Below, piece by piece: positions 8,827 to 17,443 of a DNA stretch of 64,000 nt. Position 1 is the first letter of the stretch. Each line of letters begins with the position of its first letter. The translations under genes were made by a program, and so were the position numbers. Source of the stretch: Shewanella sp. VB17 (GTDB lineage: Bacteria > Pseudomonadota > Gammaproteobacteria > Enterobacterales > Shewanellaceae). The notes beneath the pieces are model-generated. The model was not told the origin of the DNA, did no database searches, and was given only the letters and a program-made list of their open reading frames with translations. The stretch lies in contig NZ_JABRVS010000001.1 in the NCBI RefSeq assembly GCF_013248905.1, forward strand, positions 744,001 to 808,000. The letters are read 5' to 3'.

Positions 8827-10161
8827 TCAAATGATTTTACTCAGTTTATATTTGTAGTGGAGAGTGAGTGTTAAGCTTCGTGCTAACATGAACGCGCTCA
8901 TCGATGCCCATAAGGCGTGATTACCTTGTTCTTGCAATAGGAACCATGTAGGGAAAAAGACACCGAAAGTTGAGATTATCATACTGTTTCTCATTACTTT
9001 TCCCTTCGCAGCACCAATATAAACCCCGTCGAAAAGATAAGAGCCAAAAGAGAGTAAAGGCAGTAGCACAATCCAAAAAAGAAATTCATCAGCGGCAATT
9101 CTGACATCTTCTATGTTGGTGAGCATACTAATGATGTTTTTTCCGAAAAATGCAAACAGCAGAGTGAATAAGATCGCAGATATTGCGGACCATAACCAAG
9201 CTAATATGACGCTTTCTTGCATTAATATTTTGTTCTTTTGACCATAAGCTCTGCCGACTTCAGCTTCTGCATAGTAGGCAATACCGTCCAAAGCATAAGA
9301 AATGAGCAATAATAAATTGAGTAAAACAGCGTTCGCTGCCACCGTGTTATCGCCTAAGCCAGCACCTTTAAAAGTCATAAAGGCAAATGAGAGTTGCAGA
9401 CATAAGCTGCGGATAAATATATCAGTATTTAGGCTTAATAATCGGCGATAACTACTAATGTCCAACGTTTTATAAAGACGAGAAAAGTCAAAATCCCCAG
9501 TGTGTTTAATTTGCTGGTAAACCATCGTTAATGCAACAGTAAAACCAGCTATGTCAGCCAGCACTGAAGCGAAAGCAGCCCCTTTGACGCCCCACCCTAG
9601 CCCTAAAACAAATAATAGGTCTAGTCCGATATTAGCCAGATTTGCAACGATAAGTTGCCACATAGCGGCTTTAGGCTTTTGCCTACCGAGTAACCAACCT
9701 AAGAACACAAGATTGAGTAACGCAAAAGGAGTCGACCAGATTCTTATGTTAAAATATTGACGACAATAGTGTTCAACTTCTGTACTAGCATCTGTGAACA
9801 ATAACACGCTATTAAGAATCGGGAGTTGCAGTATTACCGTACTTAGCCCTAAAATAAGCGCTAGAGTGCTAGCTTGAAGTAAGAGTTTATATTGGTTTTG
9901 TATATTCCCAGCACCATAGGATTGAGCAACTAAGCCTGTTGTGGCCATCCTGAGAAAACCAAACATCCATAATAGTAGTGTTATTATGGTAGATCCAACG
10001 GCTACGCCGCCTAAATAGTAGGCGTTACTTAAATGGCCCACCACTGCAGTGTCTACCAGTCCTAATAATGGAACGGTGATATTAGACAATATCACAGGTA
10101 GAGCGAGTGTTAACAATTGTCTGTTTTTCTGTTTATTTAATAGAAGTTCAGCTGGAGTCAT
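8827..10161 (-). CDS. MATE family efflux transporter (DinF-like)
   Basis: A 444-residue, very hydrophobic protein with about 12 predicted membrane helices in two similar halves, the MATE fold. The N-terminus LPVILSNITVPLLGLVDTAV and the segment VGHLSNAYYLGGVAVGS are typical of the DinF/NorM superfamily. Members export drugs or metabolites with Na+ or H+ antiport. The DinF subgroup fits best by length and the VDTAVVGHL motif. The substrate is not predictable. It is convergent with nfuA and divergent from the deacetylase (23 bases between starts), so the two genes share a promoter region. Confidence 0.88.
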   Translation of the reverse strand: MTPAELLLNKQKNRQLLTLALPVILSNITVPLLGLVDTAVVGHLSNAYYLGGVAVGSTIITLLLWMFGFLRMATTGLVAQSYGAGNIQNQYKLLLQASTLALILGLSTVILQLPILNSVLLFTDASTEVEHYCRQYFNIRIWSTPFALLNLVFLGWLLGRQKPKAAMWQLIVANLANIGLDLLFVLGLGWGVKGAAFASVLADIAGFTVALTMVYQQIKHTGDFDFSRLYKTLDISSYRRLLSLNTDIFIRSLCLQLSFAFMTFKGAGLGDNTVAANAVLLNLLLLISYALDGIAYYAEAEVGRAYGQKNKILMQESVILAWLWSAISAILFTLLFAFFGKNIISMLTNIEDVRIAADEFLFWIVLLPLLSFGSYLFDGVYIGAAKGKVMRNSMIISTFGVFFPTWFLLQEQGNHALWASMSAFMLARSLTLTLHYKYKLSKII

Positions 10162-10184
10162 ATTATCTCGAGGTTTAACATTTT

Positions 10185-11219
10185 ATGTTTAAAAGCATGT
10201 TAGTTGTTTTGCTTGTTATGATTGGTTTTTCGACGCAGGCTGCGGTGATTTTACAGTATCACCATGTTTCAGCATCGACGCCAGCCATTACCAGTGTGAC
10301 CCCTGCACAATTTCGTGAACAAATGCAGTACTTGGCTGAGCATGATTTTATTGTTAAACCACTGTCACAGGTGGTACATGCAATAAAGAATCATCAGGAA
10401 ATAGCACCGAAAACCGTTGTTATTACTTTCGATGATGGTTATCGCAGTATCGCTAAAACAGCCCATCCTATTTTAAAGGAATATGGTTTTCCCTACACGT
10501 TATTTGTCTCTATTGAACCTATTAAGGCAAAATATCATGAAATGATGAACTGGGATGAGCTTATGGCACTTGCCAAAGAAGGCGCCGAAATCGCTAATCA
10601 TAGTTGGGGTCATGAGCACTTAATTCGTAAACTTGAAGGCGAGTCACAAGTGCAATGGCTTGAAAGAATAGAGGATAATATCTTAAAAACAGAAGCTGAG
10701 ATAACCTTAGTCACTGGGCAAAATCATAAGATGCTAGCTTATCCTTATGGTGAGTATAATCAGGCGATAGAGTCTATGTTAGAGCGAAATGGCTTTATTG
10801 GTTTAGGTCAGCAATCAGGTGCCGCCGGCCATTTTTCGTCACTCACTGCCTTACCTCGATTTCCTGTTGCTGGAGTGTATGCTGATTTAGAAAGTTTGAA
10901 AGTGAAACTAGATAGTTTAAATATGCCCGTTTTATCGCAAAATATCAGTGATCCTGAGTTAGCAAAAGGTCATTGGAGACCTGAATTGAAAGTGACACTG
11001 GATATTAGTGATATCTATCCTCATCAAATGATGTGCTATGTACAAGGGCAAGGAGCTAAAGCGCCTCTTTGGCTTAGTGGTAATGAATTTAGCATACGTG
11101 CAGAGTTAGATCTTCCTGTCGGTAGATCTCGCTATAATTGTACTGTACCCAGTAAAAGCAAAGCAGGTTATTATTGGTTTTCACAAGCATGGGTTAGAAG
11201 TTTAGGTGACAATTTTTAG
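10185..11219 (+). CDS. Secreted polysaccharide deacetylase family protein
   Basis: A 344-residue protein with a signal peptide (residues 1-19, cleavage after STQA). A NodB-homology domain follows, with TFDDGYRS (about 85) giving the catalytic Asp and metal Asp, and NHSWGHEH (about 138-145) giving the metal-binding His residues. AYPYGEYNQ (about 185) is the third motif. These enzymes remove N- or O-acetyl groups from cell-surface or extracellular polysaccharides. The C-terminal 110 residues form an additional domain I do not recognise. No glycan synthesis cluster is adjacent, so the substrate is open. The stop codon overlaps the stop region of convergent cheB by 4 bases. Confidence 0.88.
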   Translation: MFKSMLVVLLVMIGFSTQAAVILQYHHVSASTPAITSVTPAQFREQMQYLAEHDFIVKPLSQVVHAIKNHQEIAPKTVVITFDDGYRSIAKTAHPILKEYGFPYTLFVSIEPIKAKYHEMMNWDELMALAKEGAEIANHSWGHEHLIRKLEGESQVQWLERIEDNILKTEAEITLVTGQNHKMLAYPYGEYNQAIESMLERNGFIGLGQQSGAAGHFSSLTALPRFPVAGVYADLESLKVKLDSLNMPVLSQNISDPELAKGHWRPELKVTLDISDIYPHQMMCYVQGQGAKAPLWLSGNEFSIRAELDLPVGRSRYNCTVPSKSKAGYYWFSQAWVRSLGDNF

Positions 11220-12253
11220 TGTTTCTTTTTCACTTTTAATAAAGAGAGGATCTTTGGTGGGATCCTATCAATATGTAACACCTCACTGCTGGCGTTAATT
11301 TCGACGGCAGCCCCTGGCATCCCCCAAACGACAGAGCTTGCTTCATCTTGCGCTAGGGTAAATGAGCCTTGGTTTTTCATATTGAGTAAACCTTTGGCGC
11401 CATCTTTACCCATTCCTGTTAGTATAATCCCTAAGGCCGCTTTTCCTACTGAGTGTGCCACACTGTCGAACAGGACATCTACAGAGGGTTTGTGGCGGTT
11501 GACAGGTTCGCTATCTAATAGTTTGGTATAAAGAGACATGCCTTTTTTTTCAACAATTAAGTGCGCATCACCAGGGGCCAAATACGCGGTACCATATTTT
11601 AACTGCTCTCCTCCTTTAGCCTCTATAACGGTCATACCGGCATTATTATTAAGACGTTTGGCAAATGAGGCACTGAATGCGGCTGGAATATGTTGAGCGA
11701 TAACAATAGGTGGGAGATCAGTTGGGAGTTGGCATATCACGCGTTGAATGGCTTCGGTTCCACCTGTAGATGCGCCAATAGCGATGATTTGATTCTGTAA
11801 ATATGACATTTTATCTTTAGCCTGTATAGGCTTAGGTATTGATGTATATGGTCGTATTTTACTTTTGAATGCAAAGCGAATTTTATCAATGAGCTCTTCT
11901 CGGTAGTCCATTAACTTATTGGTCAAATCTGATTTTGGCTTCAAAATAAAATCAACAGCTCCAATAGCAAGAGCCTCAAGCGTTACCGCAGCCCCTTTTT
12001 CTGTGAGCGTGGATATCATAATGACGGGCATAGGTTTTAATTTCATTAGATTTCTAAGAAACGCAATACCATCCATTTTCGGCATCTCTATGTCCAGAGT
12101 GAGTACATCGGGATGTAGCTTTTTTATTAGTTCTCTTGCTTCGTAAGGATCTTCAGCGCTGCCAACGACTTGTATATCTGCTGTATCACTGAGTAGATGA
12201 GTCAGTAATTGCCTGACCAAGGGTGAATCATCAACGATCAAGACTTTTATCAT
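11216..12253 (-). CDS. cheB: Chemotaxis protein-glutamate methylesterase CheB
   Basis: A 345-residue CheB, last gene of the chemosensory operon. The receiver domain (1-120) has acidic D8/D9 and phospho-acceptor D54. A linker follows. The C-terminal methylesterase domain (about 150-345) carries the catalytic triad S162 in GASTGG, H188 in QHIPAAF and D284 in LTGMGKDG. It demethylates (and deamidates) receptor glutamates when phosphorylated by CheA. It lies 100 bases downstream of cheR. Its presence with CheR gives this pathway a full methylation-based adaptation module. Confidence 0.96.
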   Translation of the reverse strand: MIKVLIVDDSPLVRQLLTHLLSDTADIQVVGSAEDPYEARELIKKLHPDVLTLDIEMPKMDGIAFLRNLMKLKPMPVIMISTLTEKGAAVTLEALAIGAVDFILKPKSDLTNKLMDYREELIDKIRFAFKSKIRPYTSIPKPIQAKDKMSYLQNQIIAIGASTGGTEAIQRVICQLPTDLPPIVIAQHIPAAFSASFAKRLNNNAGMTVIEAKGGEQLKYGTAYLAPGDAHLIVEKKGMSLYTKLLDSEPVNRHKPSVDVLFDSVAHSVGKAALGIILTGMGKDGAKGLLNMKNQGSFTLAQDEASSVVWGMPGAAVEINASSEVLHIDRIPPKILSLLKVKKKH

Positions 12254-12353
12254 AATAGTTTCCTTTTTAGGAGCATGCTGCGATGATGACGACCAAATAG
12301 AATGTCATTCTGGTGTAAGTTCAATGAATGCATAACATCTATAGATGGTTTAC

Positions 12354-13181
12354 CTAACCTTTGGGTTTTGTTAATTTTTGACCGCCATGCCCTAAAGGCC
12401 TATAGATGGTTTGACCTATCAGATCGAATTCTTCAGAAATATTCATTAACGTTTCAGAATGTCCGATAAATAGATAGCCATGTGGACTTAGCATTTTCCT
12501 GAATTTTGCAATAATTTTTTTCTTGGTTTCATTATCAAAATAAATCAGTACGTTTCGACAAAATATAATATCGAATGGGCCTGTCATTGGCCACTTTTCG
12601 AGTAAATTAAGCTGTTTGAAATGGATCATTTTTTGGATATTTGATCGCATCTGTATATGTTGATTGTCAGGCGTGTGGCTGACATACTTTTCAGTATAAC
12701 GGTCAGGCAAATTAGTGACTGAGTCACATGAATAGGTGCCGGCAGCGGCTTTTTGCAGTACATTGGTGTCTAAATCAGTCGCTAAAATTTTAAGATCCGA
12801 TTTTGTTGACGGAAAATGCTTTTCCAGTGTCATGGCGATGCTATAAGGCTCCTCTCCTGTAGAGCATGCTGATGACCAGATCCTAAGTCGATTTTTATTT
12901 TCTTTTTTCCATTGAGGGACGATAACCTGTTCAAGATAGCTAAAATGGTGCTCCTCCCTAAAAAATGCTGTTAAGTTCGTTGTCAGGGCATTAATGAAAT
13001 TCATGCGTTCATCAGGCGTATTAGAAACGTATGAGCAATACTGAGCAAAATTTGTTAACTTCAGTTGGCGTAGCCGGCGACTAAGCCTTGAGTACACCAT
13101 GTGCTTTTTTCTTTCTGGCAGCACAATGCCAGTGTTTTCGTAGGCAAGACTTCGAATAAATTCGAAATCTGCCTGCGTCAT
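12354..13181 (-). CDS. cheR: Chemotaxis protein methyltransferase CheR
   Basis: A CheR methyltransferase that uses S-adenosylmethionine to methylate receptor glutamates. The N-terminal helical domain begins FEFIRSLAYENTGI. The Rossmann domain has WSSACSTGEEPYSIAM (SAM binding), ATDLDTNVL and DIIFCRNVLIYFD. I prefer ATG 13181 (275 residues) because AAGGAG sits 6 bases upstream. A TTG at 13211, also preceded by AGGAG, would add ten residues. The beta-subdomain that binds receptor pentapeptides appears present. It follows the receptor gene closely, so the pair is probably matched. Confidence 0.95.
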   Translation of the reverse strand: MTQADFEFIRSLAYENTGIVLPERKKHMVYSRLSRRLRQLKLTNFAQYCSYVSNTPDERMNFINALTTNLTAFFREEHHFSYLEQVIVPQWKKENKNRLRIWSSACSTGEEPYSIAMTLEKHFPSTKSDLKILATDLDTNVLQKAAAGTYSCDSVTNLPDRYTEKYVSHTPDNQHIQMRSNIQKMIHFKQLNLLEKWPMTGPFDIIFCRNVLIYFDNETKKKIIAKFRKMLSPHGYLFIGHSETLMNISEEFDLIGQTIYRPLGHGGQKLTKPKG

Positions 13182-13220
13182 AGAAAACTCCTTTTCGTCT
13201 ATGATTTCCAATTGACTCTC

Positions 13221-16200
13221 CTAAAATTCATTCCATTCTTCGTCACTAATGTTTAATGTTCCGTGAGAGTCACCAGAGACTAAAGCTAAGGGGGCGGAAG
13301 AGAGTCCTGAACTAGCTTGCTCTTTGGCTTGAAAGAAGCTCAGTTGACTCTTCATATTCCTTGCTTGTTCAGCCATCGCATCACCTGCTGCTGACACTTG
13401 CTCTACTAGCGCAGCATTTTGTTGGGTCATTTCATCCATCTGAGATATTGCCTTGTTTACTTCCTGTATTCCAGCTGATTGCTGGTCAGATGCGATGCTT
13501 ATTTGGCTTATCATATCGGCAACTTTAGTGACTGCTTGTACTATATCTTGAAGTGTTTCTCCTGATTGATTCACCAGTTGAGTGCCATCAGTGACCTTGC
13601 CCACACTGTCGCGTATCAGTTCTTTAATCTCTTTAGCAGCTCCAGCACTACGTTGGGCAAGATTACGAACCTCTCCTGCAACAACGGCGAAGCCTCGTCC
13701 CTGTTCCCCAGCTCTTGCAGCTTCTACTGCAGCATTAAGTGCGAGTAAATTAGTTTGGAATGCGATTTCGTCGATGACTCCAATGATATCCGAGATACGT
13801 TTACTGGAATCGTTAATGGCTTCCATTGCTGTCACGGCTTGATCAACGACTTTACCACCATGTTCAGCTTTAGTGTTTGCCTCTTGCGCTAATCCATTGG
13901 CTAACGTGGCATTTTGGGCACTTTGGGTCACAGTGGCTGTCATCTCCTCCATGCTTGATGCTGTCTCCTCAAGTGAAGCTGCTTGTTCTTCTGTTCGTTG
14001 ACTGAGATCTGAGTTACCCTGAGCTATTTCTTCAGCACCTGATGTCACTGTATTGGCAGATTCGTTGATGCCACCAATGACTTCAGTTAATCGTGATGCC
14101 GTTGCGTTCGCATCTGTTTGTAGTTTTTTGAATTGACCTTCATATTCTCCGTTTATTTGGCGGGTTAAATCGCCCTTAGCCAGTCCGTCAAACATATTGA
14201 CCACATCAGAAATTACATCGTCAGCTATGCCCACTAAGCGGTTTAATCCGTTCGATAAATTAAGGAAAAATCCTTCTTTACCTTCAGTCGTAATGCGATG
14301 GCTAAGATCGCCTGCAGAAGCCGATGAAATAATGGTATCAATTTCTTGTTCAATGGCGACCTCTGCTGTGCGATCACTCCACTCAACCACAGTACCTATT
14401 CTGGTGCCATCCGCTTCTCTAATTGGATTGGCAACAATTTTGAAAGTGCGACCGCCAACATTTAATTGACTTGAAAAGGTACTGGTTAAATTACCCAGTA
14501 GATTACGTTGATGGCTAGGGTTTTTGTGGAAACCATCAATGTTCGTGCCGATTAGGGTGTTAGAGTTGAAGCTGGGTAAGTCATTAATGATGTCAGATTG
14601 TGCATTTCTAAACATGGCCGATGCTGCTTCATTCATATAAATAATGTTGAGATCAGCATCTGCCACCATGGTATTAGCTGATACGTTATCGAGCGCCTGT
14701 TTAATGCGTGAATTTTCTGCCGATACTTTTTGCTCTTCAGCCTCTTTGGCAAGCTGAGCGGTCATATCTTGCCACTCTACTACTGTCCCCGTCCGGTTTC
14801 CATTATCGAACACTGGTGTGGCAATTAAACCAAAGGTGAGACCTGAAACGACAATTTTGGTTTCATAGGTGTTGGTTAGCTTGTCTAACATGCCTCTTTG
14901 GTGAGCTGGGTTTTGATGGAAAATATCAATGTTAGTGCCCATTAATGTGGACATATCGAATTTAGTTAAACTTTCTTGTAATTTTCGCTCATTTTCACCT
15001 AGCATGCCTTTGAGTGATTCGTTGAAGTAAATGATATTATAATTGGCATCAGCCATCATTACATTGGCTTTACATACATCCAGAGCTTGTTTAATACGGT
15101 TAGTATCTGCAGCTAATTGCTGCTCTTGTGCTTCTTTAGCGAGCAGGACGGTCATGTCTTGCCATTCGACCACTGTCCCTGTCCGCTTCCCATTATCGAA
15201 TACTGGCGTGGCAATTAAACCAAAGGTGAGGCCTGAAACGACAATTTTTGTCTCATAAGTATTGGTCAGTTTGTTGAGCATGCCTCTTTGATGTGCAGGG
15301 TTTTTATGGAAAATATCAATATTGGTACCCATTAGAGTCGACATACTGAATTTAGTTAAACTTTCTTGCAGCTTGCGCTCATTTTCACCCAGCATCTCTT
15401 TAAGAGAGTCGTTGAAATAGATAATATTATAGTCAGCATCGGCCATCATCACGTTGGCCTTACATACATCCAGAGCTTGTTTTATGCGGTTGGTATCTGC
15501 AGCGACTTGTTGCTCTTGTGCTTCTTTAGCGAGCAGGACGGTCATATCTTGCCATTCAACCACTGTCCCTGTTCGCTTTCCATTATCGAATACTGGTGTG
15601 GCTATCAAACCAAAAGTGAGACCTGAGACCACAATTTGTGTTTCATAGGTGCTGGTGAGTTTATCCAGCATGCCTCTTTGATGAGCTGGATTTTTATGGA
15701 AAATATCGATATTGGTACCCATTAGGGTCGACATATCAAACTTAGTTAAACTTTCTTGCAGTTTACGCTCATTTTTGCCGAGCATGCCTTTGAGTGATTC
15801 GTTGAAGTAGATAATATTATAGTCAGCATCAGCCATCATGACGTTGGCTTGACACACATCCAAGGCTTGTTTAATTCGTAGGTTCTCACTCAAGGTTTCT
15901 GCAGCTGTGACTTGCTGTGTTTGAACCGTTTCCATCAACAGATTCGCGGCCGATTTTATTTTATGAAAATCCCCTTTTAAATTCGTGGTAATTCTTTGAT
16001 TTTGATCTCCGCTAGAAAAGGCACCCATAGTTTCATTAATTGAATTTAGTGCATTTTGTGCCTCATTTACCAAGGCATCAAACGCTTTTGCAGCTTGACC
16101 AAATTCCTCAGTTGATTTCACATTCAAACGAATAGAGAAATCACTGTCCTGTTCAACACGACTCATGTTCTCGATTAAATTATTAAGCGGTTTAGTAACG

Positions 16201-16829
16201 GATTTTGTCGTAATCATAGCAGTGAAAGAGCCTAAAATAACGGCTAAAATACTACCAAAAATTGTCACTAAATCAGTGAAGTCTGCGATGGATTGTTTCT
16301 CCTTTGCACGTACCAAGATCAAACCAGATTCCACTGCAACAAAGTCATTTAAAATTGACCGCATTTCACCCATATATTGTTTGCCAATTCCTCTTTGAAT
16401 AAATTCAGTGACTTCACTTTGGTCGAATCTTTTTCTTAAATTGATGGCCTCTTGCACATGTTGTAGTATCCACGTGCGCTGAATTTTTTCAACTTCAGTA
16501 ATTCTCGACACTTGAGCTGGTTCATCAGCCACCATCTCTTTAGCTTGTTTAATTAATTCAGCAAAGTCCTTTTTACCTTGTTCGAAAGGTTCCAAAAATT
16601 CATTTTCACCAGTAACAAGATACCCTCGAAATTCTGTTTCCATGTTAACCAATGACAGGGTGATTGAATCACCAATATCAATCGCATCATAAGTGTGGGT
16701 TACCAATTTACTGCTAACCAAAAGCTTGACTAAACTTCCGTGAACTACGGCAGCAATGGCCAGCATGAATACTAACGGAATTGCAAACCCTATAGCCAAT
16801 TTCCATTTCAACTTTAAATTATTAAACAT
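13221..16829 (-). CDS. Large chemoreceptor with CHASE3-like sensor and four tandem PAS domains
   Basis: A 1202-residue methyl-accepting chemotaxis protein, about twice the usual length. TM1 is at about 13-31. A periplasmic helical domain (about 32-180) resembles CHASE3. TM2 is at about 186-207, then HAMP (about 208-262). Four PAS-type units of about 130 residues start at 319, 449, 579 and 709; the first three are nearly identical and the fourth is diverged. HAMP-like segments (about 830-925) lead to the signalling hairpin with tip IAFQTNLLALNAAVEAARAGE (near 1030). The C-terminus EWNEF fits the xWxxF tether recognised by CheR and CheB. It lies in the operon between cheW and cheR. The PAS domains may bind heme or FAD (inference); no cofactor residue can be assigned from sequence alone. 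Confidence 0.94.
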   Translation of the reverse strand: MFNNLKLKWKLAIGFAIPLVFMLAIAAVVHGSLVKLLVSSKLVTHTYDAIDIGDSITLSLVNMETEFRGYLVTGENEFLEPFEQGKKDFAELIKQAKEMVADEPAQVSRITEVEKIQRTWILQHVQEAINLRKRFDQSEVTEFIQRGIGKQYMGEMRSILNDFVAVESGLILVRAKEKQSIADFTDLVTIFGSILAVILGSFTAMITTKSVTKPLNNLIENMSRVEQDSDFSIRLNVKSTEEFGQAAKAFDALVNEAQNALNSINETMGAFSSGDQNQRITTNLKGDFHKIKSAANLLMETVQTQQVTAAETLSENLRIKQALDVCQANVMMADADYNIIYFNESLKGMLGKNERKLQESLTKFDMSTLMGTNIDIFHKNPAHQRGMLDKLTSTYETQIVVSGLTFGLIATPVFDNGKRTGTVVEWQDMTVLLAKEAQEQQVAADTNRIKQALDVCKANVMMADADYNIIYFNDSLKEMLGENERKLQESLTKFSMSTLMGTNIDIFHKNPAHQRGMLNKLTNTYETKIVVSGLTFGLIATPVFDNGKRTGTVVEWQDMTVLLAKEAQEQQLAADTNRIKQALDVCKANVMMADANYNIIYFNESLKGMLGENERKLQESLTKFDMSTLMGTNIDIFHQNPAHQRGMLDKLTNTYETKIVVSGLTFGLIATPVFDNGNRTGTVVEWQDMTAQLAKEAEEQKVSAENSRIKQALDNVSANTMVADADLNIIYMNEAASAMFRNAQSDIINDLPSFNSNTLIGTNIDGFHKNPSHQRNLLGNLTSTFSSQLNVGGRTFKIVANPIREADGTRIGTVVEWSDRTAEVAIEQEIDTIISSASAGDLSHRITTEGKEGFFLNLSNGLNRLVGIADDVISDVVNMFDGLAKGDLTRQINGEYEGQFKKLQTDANATASRLTEVIGGINESANTVTSGAEEIAQGNSDLSQRTEEQAASLEETASSMEEMTATVTQSAQNATLANGLAQEANTKAEHGGKVVDQAVTAMEAINDSSKRISDIIGVIDEIAFQTNLLALNAAVEAARAGEQGRGFAVVAGEVRNLAQRSAGAAKEIKELIRDSVGKVTDGTQLVNQSGETLQDIVQAVTKVADMISQISIASDQQSAGIQEVNKAISQMDEMTQQNAALVEQVSAAGDAMAEQARNMKSQLSFFQAKEQASSGLSSAPLALVSGDSHGTLNISDEEWNEF
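14706..15875 (-). repeat. Three tandem 390-bp repeats encoding PAS domains
   Basis: Three consecutive 390-base units (15486-15875, 15096-15485, 14706-15095) each encode 130 residues starting IKQALDVC and containing NVMMADA, GTNIDIFH and TGTVVEWQDMT. By eye the encoded units differ at roughly ten positions each. A fourth unit (14316-14705) keeps the same register but is much more diverged. This points to recent in-frame duplication. Confidence 0.93.
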
Positions 16830-16846
16830 ACGGTTCTCACTTTATA

Positions 16847-17395
16847 TTATCCGTTGATGACCTGTTTATCGGCATCAAGATTATGCACCAACTGCGAAAG
16901 TTGCTCTGCTTCAGGCAAGGTTTCACTACCGAGAAGTTTATTAATATCTAATAGGATCACCATTTTATCTTCTGCGTTCGTTAATCCTTTTATGAACCCT
17001 AAATCGGTATCATCACCAAAATCTGGTGCACTACGAACATCATTGTGATTAACACTAAAAACATCAGATACCGCATCGACAACAATGCCAATGACCTTGT
17101 GATCACTGGCAATCGCGACTTTGACTACAATCACAACCGTCGTTGCGCCATATTCTAAGGTTTCAATACCAAATCTTTGCCTTAAATCTATAATGGGAAC
17201 AATAGTCCCCCTGAGGTTAATGACACCTTTAACGTGACAGGGAGAATTGGGGATAATGGTGGTGGGTTCCCAGCCTCTTATTTCCTGCACCGAAAGAATA
17301 TCGACCCCATACTCTTCACTTGCCATAATGAAAGTAAGATATTGTTCACTGGTGTCTTCGGCATTAGCTTGTTCTTGTTGGGTTATTTGTGTCAT
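16847..17395 (-). CDS. cheW: Chemotaxis adaptor protein CheW
   Basis: A 182-residue CheW that couples the receptor to CheA. The SH3-like core shows YLTFIMASEEYGVDILSVQEIRGW, then NLRGTIVPIIDLRQRFG and VIGIVVDAVSDVF, the usual CheW signatures. It has a short extra tail of about 20 residues (ending DADKQVING). It lies 17 bases upstream of the receptor gene and 48 bases downstream of cheA, so it is co-transcribed with both. Confidence 0.95.
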   Translation of the reverse strand: MTQITQQEQANAEDTSEQYLTFIMASEEYGVDILSVQEIRGWEPTTIIPNSPCHVKGVINLRGTIVPIIDLRQRFGIETLEYGATTVVIVVKVAIASDHKVIGIVVDAVSDVFSVNHNDVRSAPDFGDDTDLGFIKGLTNAEDKMVILLDINKLLGSETLPEAEQLSQLVHNLDADKQVING

Positions 17396-17443
17396 ATCTC
17401 AAGCTCCGTCGTTCCTTGTAGGTGAGTAACATTCTATTCAGCG

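Noticed and set aside
15043..15648. Plus-strand open frames repeated opposite the PAS array
   Set aside because: They are antisense shadows of the 390-base repeats and recur with the same period as the real coding units.
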